Positions 1 to 12,908 of a DNA stretch of 64,000 bases are shown here, piece after piece. The stretch comes from Escallonia rubra (Eukaryota > Streptophyta > Magnoliopsida > Escalloniales > Escalloniaceae): the NCBI GenBank assembly GCA_033065855.1, contig JAVXUO010001251.1, positions 370,043 through 434,042 on the forward strand, read 5' to 3'. The position numbers were made by a program, and so were the translations under genes. How positions within the stretch are numbered: the first letter of the stretch is position 1; each line of letters opens with the position of its first letter. The notes beneath the pieces are model-generated. The model saw nothing but the letters and a program-made list of their open reading frames with translations. It did no database searches and was not told where the DNA came from.

Positions 1-1152
1 GTAGTTGGATTAAATTATGAGTACAGATTAATAAAGGTCTGGCAGAGCCCTGTATGAAGGCTTAATGAGCATGCGGCCGGTCACGGATCTAGCTCACGGG
101 CCTACCCGTGAGTTCGGGTCGTGACAGGAAATGAGAACTTGTTTCGTTCCAATTTCATGGGCATCCGATTAGTAAAATATTTTTTGATTAAACCTAAACC
201 AATATTACATTATCTTTAATTTATTTAAAGTTAAATTAATCCAAAATTGTAAAATATTGTGGAATTTAAGTGCCGATAGTGTCACAAAATGATCTTGGAT
301 GTATTATGATTTTATGAGAGCATTTAAATATGAGTGAACATTCCTTTTTTTTCTGGTTAATGTCTTAATTTGCACCTTTCTTAATCTCTATAGACCTAAG
401 CGTGTTAAGCATTTATTTATGTTGTTCATTTGGCTTTTTTTTCTTTGTTTTTTATTCCGCTACTCTGTTATCGATCCTTGAAATCACGTATGTTGACTCA
501 ATTATGATCTTAAAAAATATATTTCTTATACTTTTTGGAGGAAGAAAAAAGTATTCATACTAAGGTCCAATCTCAACCTTAGTCACAATAATGCCTGACT
601 GGATAGACCAACTCGAACTCTCTCTGTGTCACGGCTAACGCCATCTTATGCCATGCTTGTGTAAAGGCACCTTCTCATTTGCGCACACATATGGATCCAA
701 GATTTAGCTCCATGAAGTGGTTATGCGTCAAAAGCGTCCAGACTTGTTAAATCTGGGTCCCGTACAATGTGCTGTAAGAAAAAATTGGAGACGTACAGCT
801 TTTGCAACTGCTATTGGATTTATGGGTACATGAACACAAACCCCATTGCTAGAGGGTTAAAATTACCTAGCGGTGGGAAACCTTCACTATACATCCTCAC
901 GAGGCACATTTACACAAGTGCAGTCTCGTATCATAGCCGCCAAATGATCCCACCGAGGATGGTTAATCTCATCTATAGTACAACCCTACAGGGGAAAAGC
1001 CCTCGTCATCATTCTTACATAATAAGGAGAAAAAAAAATATTCCCGAGTTCGCAGCCCACGTTTCACGTCAGTACTTCAGTACATACTGTCCTTTGAGTT
1101 GCAAGTGTGCCAAGTTCCATCCTGTCATGGAAACCTCTTATGCCGAAGTGGT
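1..1152. other. 3' flank of HBS1, no gene seen
   Basis: No coding exon could be supported here. The right part (roughly 700-1152) must hold the 3' UTR of the HBS1 gene, which ends at 1153 on the minus strand. At 92-111 there is a perfect 8-bp inverted repeat (CTCACGGG / CCCGTGAG, 4-bp loop) followed by GGGTCGTGACAG. Such sequence often belongs to repeat ends, but no partner end is visible inside the window. Confidence 0.5.
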
Positions 1153-4100
1153 CTACTGCTGCCCATCTTTAACTTGCGTTACTACCCCAACTGCAACAGT
1201 TCTTCCCAAAGATCTGAGGAACACCCTCCCAAGTGCTCTACTGCTTGAGAACTCTTCCACACAAACTGGTGCTTGCAGAACCACCTGATATACGAGACAC
1301 GAAGTGAGTCCAGGCTCCTGAACTAGTAAACCAATTTGAAGAACTCAAATAGGACATCAATACAGTACAGAGTTGTTACTCTGACAAACCTCAACTACAG
1401 CACTCTGCTTCGCTACCAGACATCTTGGTGATTTCTTGGTCATCTTTCCAGTCTTTGGATCAAGCAACGAAATTATTCTTGCAACTCTAGCAGCTTGTCT
1501 CGCATGGTGTATATGAAACTCCAGCTGCCCAATCCCACAGAAGAGACTAAATGTGTGTGTGCACTTACACAAAACAGATTGTGGACAAACAATGAAAATA
1601 AATATTTGTTGCATAGGAAGCTACCTGAGAGCCAATTAAAATTGGGCTTGTGCCATCCAACACAAGAACTTTCAGCTCCAAATGGCTTGCTACTGCCACC
1701 GGAAAATCAGGGTGACACAAAACACCCCCCGCCATCACACGACTCCAATCAATGCCTTGTAGAATAACAGCTACATTATCTCCAGCCCTTGCAATGTCAC
1801 AAGTTTGAGAATCGCGTTCCAGAGAACGCACCACCCCAATCTCCCTTGCTGGCATAACTAAAACCTTCATGTAAAGGCAATTATTATCATCAGTAGCAAC
1901 ATTTTGTATTCTGTGGCACTAAATCAATTACAACATAAACATATATAAGCACACACTTTTGCACTCTTTTTCTATGGGATGGTGCAATTGGTCAAATCTC
2001 TAAAGAGCTATTGAATAAATCAGATTCAAGGCACTCGTCATTCCTCGCAGCTGCCCGACCGAGATTATATATTGATGACCCTCTCCCCCTCCCTCTCACT
2101 TTTTCCTCTCTATTTTTGACATGTTCTAAAATATGTTAATATTCCCTTTTTCTAACAGTCTTTCTCCATAATACTTGTACCCGTAGATTTGAAATTTTCT
2201 ATCTCATTCTTGTCATGTCATAATTTCTGTAATTCCTTCACTACTGTCATGCTTCTTGCTTTTCAATATAATTTAGGACACTTAAACAATATTATCTGAA
2301 ATCAAATCCATGGAGACGAATTAGGGATTGCCCGTTTAACCTTTGTTACAAGCAAGCCTATTGGGTGCTTGTTAGTAGTGCACTGCACTGGGTTGAGAGT
2401 CAAACATGAAGTCGGATAAGCAAAATTTAATTGCTCCTTTTGATCTGTCATATCCCTGTAGTGTACGTATCGTAGTATTTCTTACATTTTAATGTATTGT
2501 TGTATCTGCATCGGGTCATATCTGAATCTTGCATTTCCTTTCATGCCTAATAGGAAAAGGCAAATCAACTTTAAACTAAGAGGATGATTTTAAACAGATT
2601 ACTCCAAGGATGACTCTTGATTTTGTGGCAAAGGATGACAGCCAGTAACTGGTGTACGATTTAGTTGCATGCAAATTACTTGGAAAAGGAGAAGTTGGTA
2701 ACATGGAACAAAAGCAGTAAAGCATAGAAAGAACTGGATCAGATTACCGGGCGAAACTGTCTAATTGCTACTTTCCGACAAGCACTGGGCTCAGTATTCC
2801 TCATTAGATACCATTAAACATTCTTTTCAAAATACCACCATTCAGACATTTACCTTATATCCACTTCGAAGAGCTCCAGCCTCCAACTTTCCACAGGCAG
2901 ATACCTGTCCTTGTGACTGTGATTTAACAACATCACATATGGGCATTAATAGAGGCTTTGAGTAATCCCTCGCAGGAGATTGAAGAGAATCTATAGCATC
3001 CAACAGACAAGGTCCTTGATACCTGCAATTAACACCCCACCAGAATTACTAAATAGCATAGCTGCCAAAAGTTATTTTTTTTTAGGACAAAAACAAAAAC
3101 ATGTTATGCCACATTTAGCCCCATCTCCTTAGACCACAACTTAGAAGCTTAGTAGTAGTATAATTATAGGGCTATTTTTTGGACATGGCAGAGTTACCTA
3201 AACTTTAAGTGCAATTTGAGTAGAACGAGTGCAAAAACTTAATGGAGGAAAAAGGATAGAACTTCATTTCACATTTTCATACGTCATATTCGAAAGTGCG
3301 GATGTCTTTGTACAGAACTTCCCTACTTTCCGGTAGGTATTTTCAATTCTGGACAGCCACTGCTTGTTTCACGACTTCTCATACTACTAATACTAGCAAG
3401 AGAGTAACCATATATCATTAAACTAAGCTTCTTAAATGTATTATATACTGCTCACTTTGTGTCCACTGTACTTATAAGCTTCTTAGTGAGATTCTACCCA
3501 TTTCACTGTTATACACTTCACAGTACATTACACAATATTAATAGAATAGTCAAAAGCAGAGATGATCTAATCTAGTGTAGATTAGATCAACTCCCTCCCT
3601 CCCTCGATCGAAGCATAACCAGTTCTAGCCTCGTTACTTTCCAACTAATCGCACGCTTTCAGAGACTATGTGACGGTTCGGAGAATTGGGCTTGCACAAG
3701 TAATGTTCTGTTTTGGTACAATAGAAATTTAATGGTATTTTTCATGGCCAACCCAATTTTATGGTTAAAAAAAAAGTGTATCTTATTTAGATTGTATACC
3801 GGGACTTCCTCCAAAAAATTCATATTTTTCCAATGATGATGAGTTCTGAATTTGTGATTTTCCTTTTCTCCAGATCTAGTTTCAGTATAGGTTTTGGAGT
3901 GACCTTGTATGGGGCTTTAATTGAACCTAAAAAAATTAATTAGAAAATTTGTATGGATTAATTTTCCTAGTTTGGGGCTATAGGCCTGCAATCTTTGTTG
4001 AGAGTTCAAATTCTGCTAATGTTGAGTTGCCCTCAAAGTTGCTCGTTCAAGATTTACATGAATGATAAATACCTGGTACTGAACTGGATTAAGTAGTTTA

Positions 4101-7100
4101 CTATTGGTACTTGTTGACGTTGTTCTAGTGATAAGCAAATCCAAAGAAAAGCTTTAGGCATAACTAAAGATGCACTCCTTAGATTTTCCCTCAATGATTT
4201 TATCAGGCTTCAAAATACTCACGAGATTTACATGAGGCTGTAGCAAGTTCTGCTAGACAAGTTCTATCCATAATTGGCTTGGTTCAATGCCACACTGTTG
4301 TACAAGCCTAATGTCAAAACCTCTAGCTATATTCCGCTTGATTCTGCATTTCAAGTTGCAAAATCCAGGGAATGCATTTTTATCGAGGAAAGATTTAATA
4401 AAAGCACTTGATGATGAACAGGAAGCACAAGAACACTAACCAGTTCAATAATCGCTTTTCAGATGCAGATGCCACCAAATTTTGGTTATCCACAGCACTC
4501 AATGGAATCCATGACACAGCAGTATCCTTAAAACCACGAGACCGGAGGAACATTCCAAGTTGCTGTTTAATTATATCAAAACGTTCCTTGCTGTATCCTA
4601 CAACATCCATCTTATTAACGGCAACAATGATCTGTTCGACACCAAAACTTCTGATAAGTTGTGCATGTTCCCTTGTTTGTCCTCCAGTACCATCCATACC
4701 CTCCATACCTGCTTCAAATGAACCAAGTGAGGCATCTATAACAAGGATGGCAGCATCTGCTTGTGTTGCCCCCGATATCAGGTTAGGAACAAAATCTTTA
4801 TGGCCAGGGGAGTCAAGCAGAACAACGCGATAATTGTTCGAATCGAAATAAGCAACCGCCACTGTCATAGTTATTCCCCTTTCCCTTTCTTCAGCACTTT
4901 CATCCAGTGCCCAAGCATAAGCGAAGGACCCCTTTCCCTGGTATAAGAACAAGCAGCAAATACAATTTTACAAACTTTTGCTTCCTCGGAAGAAACAGCA
5001 TGCAAAAAACAAGTGACGTTAAGAGCGAGATTACTTGTTGCTTAGCCTCTTTTTCATTCTTGTGCATTTGCTTTTTCGATATTCGCCCCAAAAGGTGTAA
5101 CAACCTTCCCGAGATTGTTGATTTCCCAGAATCGACATGACCAACCTAAGAAGATAAATTAACAGGAAACAGCCCAAAAAAAGTAATGGTGAAGAGGAGT
5201 TCAGGGGTTGAGAAAGTGTAATAAGAATATAGGATTCTGACATACAATTGCAAGATTGAGTTGGCTCAATCTGTCTTTCGATGGATCAAGTAGCATCCAT
5301 TTCTCAGGTTTATACTCCGAACGTGATAAGGCCCCTCCACCATCAGCATTCTTCAAGCTTTCAGACTTGGCATTCAAAGACAGATTACTAATTTTACTGG
5401 TAACAGCTTGTGGATCACTCCCACCCGTTGAGGAATAACTCTTCACCTCTGAGCTACCACGTCCAACTTTTGAAACCAATGCTGAAGAGCTATTGGACGA
5501 TTTAGCACCAAACTCTCGTTCAGTATCTTCCTCTCTTATGCCAGAGGGGACATCTAAAGAAAATAACTTGTTGATGTTGGCTGCAAGTATTGGAAGATAA
5601 GAGTTATCGTAAAATGCCAGATAACAAACTAAGGACCGAATCCAACTGATCACTTTAGGTGCATAGTGCCATTGCTATTACACATTGATGCTTTAAAGAC
5701 TGCATTTATTTCAAGGAGAGAGACAGCAAGAATAACATGCAAAATTGGGCTTCTTAATTTTTGGACTCGCGCTTAAGACAGGACCCATACTAATCTGAAC
5801 TCATCCTAAGGCATTAGTAAAATACAACTTAGCCAGCCTAGCAGTTTTGCTATGTGTATGCAGTGTTCAAATGGCATCAAAATGTCATATGAGAATTCTA
5901 CGTAATGCATATTTACTTACACAGAACTATGTTTAGTGTCTCCTAATTCCTCTTCAAATCTCAGTTTCCACCAAAACTTCTCCATCTGTCCTCATATTGC
6001 ATTTACCAGTTAACTAACCTTACCAATAAATTTGGCTGCAACCATTGGCCTACGGCTCTTTGCGAAGTTTGGCTGCTTCTCACACCCGCACTTAACCAGT
6101 TATAGACCTGAATCTCACTCGTGAGTGCATGGCCCGATCCTACTTATCTAGGTAAAATCAGCGCCCTTCTTTGTTGCATTTTCCATAAGGTGAAAACAGA
6201 CACAGCATAAGAAACTTAACCCTAAAATTCCAATAAGGAAAATTTAGCAACCAGAATACTACTCATTACAGCTGTGCTACAGTTTCTTGTTTTGGCTTGG
6301 TAACCATGCAGTCAACAACTAATATTTGCAATAAGACACCATATTCTGGGAACAATTTCTGTGATTTTGGTCACTTGTCATTAGCTGAAAACAATTCAGC
6401 CATAAAGACACAAGCGAGTTCTAAGTCTCAGCGCGACAAATCCAGGTGCAAATCCCAAAATTGCAACCCTTCAACCTCTTGATCTCTATCAATAAATCAA
6501 TACCATTGTCTAAAAGTCCTAATAAGGAGTCCCCATTTGTCCTCGGCTCCTCACTTTCCTTCAATTACACAAAGTGACCACATGCTACTTTTCTTTTACT
6601 CTACTGCAGTTCCAGTAGGCTTAGTTATTCTGTAAACTTACATGTGACAGTATTGTACTGAGTATACAGTACATTTAGATATGCTGCACTTGCCTTAATT
6701 ATGTTGTAGTTTTATTAATTTTTAGTTGCCTATACTTGGGGGCCAATTTATACGTGGTTAGGATTTTATGTTGCCAAAGCACATTAAGCTTATGTTTCTG
6801 TACTTAGTCAAAATGTGTAATAAATGACATCAAATTGATCCTTTTGATGCGATTATGCTGATGATATGTTTAGTCAATCAGGTTCTTTTCGGGGCGTGAC
6901 ACTTGGTCAGATAATGTTGTGAAATTTTAAGCTAGTTTAAAATTCTCAGCCTATATCAATGCTTCGTTACGCTCTCCTATGTCTTTCCATATTTCTCAAA
7001 AACAAAGTTTAGACCCCGTTGCATAATCTCCCTATTGCTCAAAGTGGTGCCGAGTCAAAAACTCCCCAGCCAAACCACGCCTTTTTGAACCAGAAGCCAA

Positions 7101-9831
7101 TTAGCATAGAAGTTAAAAGGCTTTAAACACCCAGCATAAAAGTTGAATAAGTTCCAACTGAGACTATAGAGCACACAATCTTCTTAGTGTTCCATTCAAT
7201 AAATAGTAGTTTAACTTATAGTAACATGTTACCCAAAGTAAAGTTGAAACCAGAAAAAAAGTACCTTTAGAGTAATTTTTTGAAGAACGCAGTCCAATAG
7301 ATACCAAATCATCTGGAGACGGGGCATCAAACTTGAAAGGGTCTATCATAGTCGACAAAGAAAATAAGAGAATAAGAAACTCTGCGATAGCAGGGATATA
7401 AAATTAAAGAAAGCGAGATTTTACAGTACGGATATAAATTTCCCCAACTTTGAAGATAAGTGACTTAGATCTCTATGGATTGAAACCTGTCTTAGAAAAT
7501 GTGCAGACCTAAATGAACCTTGTTACGGTTCTCAGAGCTAAAAGCCTTATAGAAATCATGAAAGTGCCCTTGGAATTTTCCGGGTTTGCAGAAGTTACAG
7601 TCCTCGGTCATAATTAAATCATTCTGTGGTTGAAAGATTACAGCCTTTTGGGGTGTCCGGTGCGGCAATGACGCAAATAGAGATTTGGCCATTTTGGATG
7701 CTCCCGAATCTTTGCACATGCCACCAACTGCATGAAAAAGATCTAATCTATGAAGGAGCTGTAAACAGGAGATGAAACCTATGTACGATGGACACAAATA
7801 CAGGTATTATCACCCCAAAAGGATGGGTGCTGCATGCACTGCGTGCACGGAGATCATGTAAGGGGCAGGCGGGCGGGCTAAAGATCACTTTAACATAGTG
7901 CAAGATACTTGTGCAAGTGCACTCGATAAGCGCAAAGATATATTGCAGTCCTCGATACATAGTACAGTAATAAGCCATACAGCATCGTTTCTCAAAATTT
8001 ATGAAGAACTAAAGAGCAAAAATTATGTCAACAATGAAGAGAAGGGACAGAATGGGCAGTAAGATACCTCTATTTGCATTGCTACTGCTACTAGTCTTGA
8101 CCAAGGGATTCCGAAGAACCCCACAGATATCACATGAAGACATGCTCTCTTCATTATCAAACGTACAAATGGGACAACGCCATACTCCAGGCCTAACAGA
8201 TTCTTGCTTAATCTCAGGTCTCTTCCCTGTTGCAACAATGTAACAATCACGTCAACAAGTATGTAGAACATCTGGTACCATAGCTAGGAGCCATTAGAGT
8301 AACCAAGATGCAAAAATGTACAAACATGGGTCTTATAGCTTATCCACACCTCTATAGAATACACAAACCTCATAAGCTAGTTTATAGTCTTGCAAAGAGA
8401 AAACCCTAATATACAGTCTACACCCTGCACTATGATGAAATGAACAAAACTCGGGTTGTCGCAATGCGTTCAATTATCACTCGGCCTGGCAAATTTTATC
8501 ACTTCCAAGGGACAGTTAGGCTTTAATGCTTACTAATTGCATGCATATTTGTTCAAGGCAAATGCTAACCTGCAGATCTTTCATTTAGTAAACGATGCCA
8601 GACCTCATATAATGCTTTTTGAACATTTTTGTATTTTAATTTACTATCTTGTAAAAAGTACTGATACAAATACGTTTTTAATTAATACCACTACCAAAGC
8701 CTGTAAATGGCAACCCATGCAGATGCAATCTTAGTTAATACCACCGCCAGAACTTGTAAATGAAAACACTATATATGGAGCGTAGGTCTTGCCTTAATAC
8801 ACTAACTCTAGACATAATATCGCATTATGTGCTTCTTCTGTTACATATAATTTCCCCTTTGACTTCTAGAAGAGCTTTTGAGCACTAGTTGAATCACGCA
8901 GATATAGATTTTTGCCAATAGAGTAACCAAATGTTAAACAAAAACAATTTGACATCTCAGACAGGATAAATACGAACTACAGTAAATGACTAGCATTCAA
9001 ATAGCTCTAAAAGATTGGTTTTGAATAGCCAATACCCTAGAGCAGGGTCACAAATTTATGAAATCAAAACAAGCATTCAGTTAAGGGATAATTATCTGCA
9101 GATTTGAGTTTCTTTTGTACGAGTAAGCTGATTGGGGCTTACATTACCTAACATTCAAATACCACGTTTCACTGAAAAAAAATTCAAGATTATAAGGGGT
9201 CAGGATCATCATACATACTAGTGGCCATACCCAATCCTTTCTTTTAACTTAGCCTTGTGTTATCATTAGTAATTAATTATAGTCTTTCGCGTCCAGCCGT
9301 CCACAATATAAATTGATATGTTAGCAGAAAGGAAACAAATATAAGTAACATAAGAAGTAAACATTGATCATACGATGACAACTTGTGCTTACACCTTTAC
9401 TTTCTTCCTTGAACTTCAGTTCCTACTTAATCTAAGACCTCCTAAACCAACAAAATTTGCTTCCATTCTGAATCCTATAGAGTCCAGATTCCTAAAGATC
9501 TTTCAACATGAAGCCAGACCTAACACTCTTTTCAATAGGATGCATAAGGTTTCTGTATTAATGAAGTTGGTTCATGCCGTCAATTATATAAGATAGATAC
9601 ATGACAATAAGTATACATCCCATAATGGCCGAACATACACCTAGGCCAGTAGAGCAACTACGTGCATACTTATCACAAAATAAAGAGGGACGTGCAAGTA
9701 ACTACTCGCTTACCATTTTCTTCAACGTCAGATTCATAATTGTAAGCGTCATCATACGCGTCATTGTAGGAGTAATCGTAATCGTACATATCATCCTCCC
9801 GGTCAACTTCATAATTTAATTTCCGAGGCAT
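1153..9831 (-). CDS. HBS1: HBS1-like translational GTPase (HBS1/SKI7 locus)
   Basis: EF-1alpha/eRF3-family GTPase that with Pelota rescues stalled ribosomes in no-go and non-stop mRNA decay in the cytoplasm. Coding exons, minus strand: 9831-9714, 8226-8068, 7342-7265, 5580-5246, 5145-5035, 4937-4441, 3022-2854, 1864-1625, 1524-1390, 1284-1153. All phases join, giving 657 residues, close to known plant HBS1. Visible: acidic Tyr/Asp-rich N-terminus (1-39); RanBP2-type zinc finger with Cys57, 60, 71, 74; PFKFDAPSPDDL block at 94-105; P-loop GHVDSGKS (232-239); DSPGH (309-313); NKMD (375-378); then EF-Tu-like barrels with GQVSACGKLEAG and ending VTQVKDGQQ. A likely 77-bp leader intron (9911-9835) ends just before the ATG. 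Introns of 1.1-1.7 kb hold no other gene; one contains a perfect 11-bp inverted repeat at 3564-3588. An optional exon at 7727-7509 is listed separately. Confidence 0.95.
7509..7727 (-). other. HBS1: Candidate SKI7-type cassette exon of HBS1
   Basis: An open 219-bp stretch between the zinc-finger exon and the PFKF exon, bounded on the minus strand by an acceptor (CATGCAG) and a donor (TTTAG followed by GTCTGC). It starts and ends in phase 1, as the flanking exons require, so inclusion adds exactly 73 residues (657 becomes 730) and skipping keeps the frame. Its product includes AKSLFASLPHRTPQKAVIF and FQGHFHDFYKAFSS. Plant HBS1 loci are known to be alternatively spliced to give HBS1 and SKI7 forms, the latter with a short exosome-binding segment. 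The identity with that exon is inferred from position, phase and remembered resemblance; RNA data would decide it. Confidence 0.72.
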
Positions 9832-11250
9832 AGCCTAATACATAGTAGACGATAAACAACAAACAAATCAAGCATTCAAAAGAACATCAAAGAAATTTCA
9901 ATAAAAAGTACCTTGTTTGAAAAGGAAAAAATTACATTGAAGGACCCAAAACTAAACTATAAAGTTCAAATCATTGCACCTCTTATCAAGTAGATCAGGC
10001 TGCCGCCTATCCGTCACTATGATATCTTGCCAAGTAATCCTCTTTTCCTAAAATCACGAAAGACCTGGACAGTGACATTATTCAGGTTAATGGCTGCTAA
10101 ACCGTAGAAGCATACTGCAATGCAACCAGATACAACACCCTTTTTCAATCGAAACAATTGATTATATGAGAAGGAAAGCACTAATGACAAAAACCCAGAT
10201 TAATTTACAAAGTTCAAAGCTTTGCACCTGCTATCAGTAGATGAGGCAGTTCCCTATCGGGTACGGTGACTCTGAGGATTTGCCAAAGTAAAACCTGGAC
10301 TTAAAAGTATATATGCTTTCTGCAATGCAACCAAATATAACAACGTTTACTAGTTCATCGACACAATAGTAATAGATTGCTCAAACACCCAGAATTGGGG
10401 CTCAGTACCCATAATGCCAAAGCAAACAGCTTTTTTGTGGATATAAATTTTAGATTCTGCGAGTTCGTTTTAGCTGCAATATGAAAGGACTAGAGCAGCA
10501 ACAATGCAAGAGCACTTTTCTTTTTTGGTGCCAGAGCAAAATACTGCTGCTTAGGGTTTTATGTAACTAGTGCATTTAAAAGTTGTGCGAATATCTCCCT
10601 GGAATAATGGTTGGCCAAGTATTGTCTTCCAACTGCAATTGACCGCCTAGAATATACAAACTCAGGGTAGGCGTGCTTGTATGGGGCAATTTATTTTTCT
10701 TCGGAAGGAAAGGATGTCGTGAGGTGAGGATTTATAGGAATTTGGAGGAATTACAGAGATCAATTGTGAAGCGGAGGAAGCTCACCGTGGTAGTTGTCGA
10801 CTGTAGAAGCCGGAAGACGCTGGAAACTAGCGGTGGTGGGGCAGAGTGTCGAATAAAAAGTGTTGGGCAGAGAAGGTCTTGCAACGATTGGGTGGTGGCT
10901 AAAGGAGCAGAGACGCTGCTATTTATGTATAGGGCTGCTAAAGGAGCAGAGATGCTGCTATTTATGTATAGGGCTACTTCCAATTTTCTTCCTCATAATT
11001 TCCCCCTTTTTTTATTTTTTTATTTCAGTCCTTTTCCTCCGTGATCCTGGAAAAGAATCTACGTGCCTCGTCAGGGGTGTTTGGGATTAATTTTAAAATG
11101 GTCAAATTTGATTTAATTTATATTAAATTAGATTTATAAGTGTTTGACAAAATAGATTAAGAGATTTAATATGCCTTAAAAAGCTCAAAACTGAAAATCG
11201 ACTTTTTTTTTTGGTCTTCAGTTTTTAAAGTGCAGTTTAATTTTTTTTTT
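9832..11250. other. HBS1 leader and promoter region
   Basis: Upstream side of HBS1. A probable 77-bp intron in the 5' leader lies at 9911-9835 (donor AACAAG/GTACTT, acceptor TATTAG/GCTATG). The transcription start was not identified. No other coding exon is supported; the short frames around 10673-11044 lack any recognisable domain and cover a tandem duplication. Confidence 0.45.
10898..10975. repeat. 39-bp tandem duplication
   Basis: Two adjacent 39-bp copies (10898-10936 and 10937-10975) beginning GCTAAAGGAGCAGAGA, differing at one base (ACGCT versus ATGCT). Located in the likely HBS1 upstream region. Confidence 0.9.
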
Positions 11251-11259
11251 TTTACAAAA

Positions 11260-11815
11260 ACAAGTGGATGTTTGATAACTCTTTTTTTTTGTTGGTGTTT
11301 GGTAACCCTTTTTATTTTGACTTTTTTTTTTGTGGTGGTTTGCGGTGGCGATGGTGGGGCGTAGCGGTGGTCGAAGGTGGTGGTGGCCGGCGGTGGTTGT
11401 CGCCGGCAGTGGCTGCCGGCGGTGGTGGCCGGAGGTGGTGGATGCCGGCGGGCGGCGGTGGCTACCGGTGGTGGTGGTTGCCTGCGGCCGGAGGTGGCTG
11501 TCGGAGGTGATGGCCAGAGGTGGCTGCCGCCCGGTGGTGGTTGCCGGCGACCGGACGTGGCTGTCGGGCGGCGGTGGCTGCCGGAGGTGGCCTCCGGCCA
11601 GCGATGGTGGCCACCGCCCTCCGCCGCCCGGTGGTGGTTGCCGGTGGCTGTCGGTGGGCGGTGGCTACCGGCGGTGGGTGAGTTGTGGTGGAGGTCTCAA
11701 AAAAAAATTTAAAGTGAAAACGAAAAGAGCTTTTTCCTCTTCTTTTTTTTACTCTACAATTTAAAAAGTCACTTTTTAAATTGAAACAAAAAAGTGGTAC
11801 CAAACACTCCTAATT
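11260..11815. mobile_element. Possible TIR element filled with GGTGGC repeats
   Basis: A GC-rich core (about 11335-11695) made almost entirely of GGTGG, GCCGGCGG and related words sits in strongly AT-rich DNA. Left of it is TTGGTGTTTGGTAACCC (near 11293); right of it is GTGGTACCAAACACTCC (near 11795), which is the inverted counterpart, both next to T- or A-runs. This suggests a small non-autonomous DNA element whose interior expanded as a degenerate microsatellite. Target duplications were not found, so the limits are approximate. Confidence 0.45.
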
Positions 11816-11988
11816 TTTCCAATTTTCAAAACTGAAAAAAAAAGAGCAAAAAAAAACCCTGTCAAACGGCCCCGAAGATTACGTAATAATCACTTTTCTC
11901 ATAATCAAATTTAACCTTTTAATTTATCATACTATTCGCGTATTTCTCACAAAAGAACGTCACATACTCTTTAACTAGTTTACAAAAA

Positions 11989-12899
11989 GGGCTAATTAAA
12001 CCAATATCTCTGAGGTTAAGGTGTAATTACAGTCAAGGATACATAGTTTTAAAATGTAACATTCCGTGACCAAATACTTTTAAAATGTATCAGCCGTATC
12101 CATTCGTCAGGGTTCCGTCCAAAAAGTGTATTTTTTATAATGATGTCAGCAATACGTATTTTTAAAATGACGATACTACCCCTTGTACTTTATATACATA
12201 ATATTTTTAAAATTTTAAATTAAGATTTCAAGCCTTAATTTAAACATTAGGGTTTTAAAACCCTAAAATTAATTTGTTCTCTATCTTTGCAGTCTATTCT
12301 TAATTTGCAAGTTCTCAAAAGGTCTGAATCTGCCAATTAGGGTTTCAAAACCCTAATTTGCAAATTAGGGCTTCAAAATCCTAATTTGCAAATTAGGGTT
12401 TCAATTCTCAATCTGTTTCATGGCAGCATCACAGCCTTTGCCGACATCTCCATACCCGCAGACAACAGTGACCGGATAACTTTAGGAGTGCGACCGGTCA
12501 AATCATGTCGCTCGATCAAACTGCTCAACGCGACGACGGGGAAGGGGAAAGGGAAGGGGAAGGGGGAGGGCTGGTGTGGCGACGGGGAAGGGGAAGGGGA
12601 AGGGGGAGGGTGGTCTGGCGACGGGTAAGGGGGAGGCAAACGAACGGCGAAGGAGTTTGAGAGACAAAAGGTAGGGGGTGAAGGGGGAAGAGTAATGGCA
12701 TTAAAATCTTCCTTTTTTTAAAAAAATGATGTAAAGGCATTAAAAAAAAGTTTCAACTTAGGGGCAATAAAGTCTTTTCACTAAAACTGTAGGGTTTTTT
12801 ACATTCCGTTTGGTTAACGGATATAAGTGTAATTTGTCAAAACTATTGTCTTTACCTGTAATTATACCCTAACCTCAGTGATATAGGTGTAATTAGCCC
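11989..12899. mobile_element. Mutator-like element with 9-bp TSD
   Basis: A 911-bp element with imperfect terminal inverted repeats of about 46 bp. The left end starts GGGCTAATTAAACC and contains CTGAGGTTAAGG; the right end read inward starts GGGCTAATTACACC and contains CTGAGGTTAGGG. It is flanked by an exact 9-bp target duplication TTACAAAAA (11980-11988 and 12900-12908). Long TIRs with a 9-bp duplication are typical of Mutator-like elements. No transposase is present. The interior holds three AATTAGGG(T/C)TTC units (12335-12405) and a GC-rich stretch with GGGGAAGG repeats (12535-12640) that may be captured host DNA. It lies between HBS1 and the first MYB-CC gene. Confidence 0.85.
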
Positions 12900-12908
12900 T
12901 TACAAAAA

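Noticed and set aside
767..1288. Plus-strand open frame of 173 codons
   Set aside because: It is antisense to the last HBS1 exon (1284-1153) and its 3' UTR and has no recognisable domain.
11268..11803. Overlapping Gly/Arg- and Pro-rich frames on both strands
   Set aside because: Products of the GGTGGC low-complexity core; open in several frames at once, with no domain.
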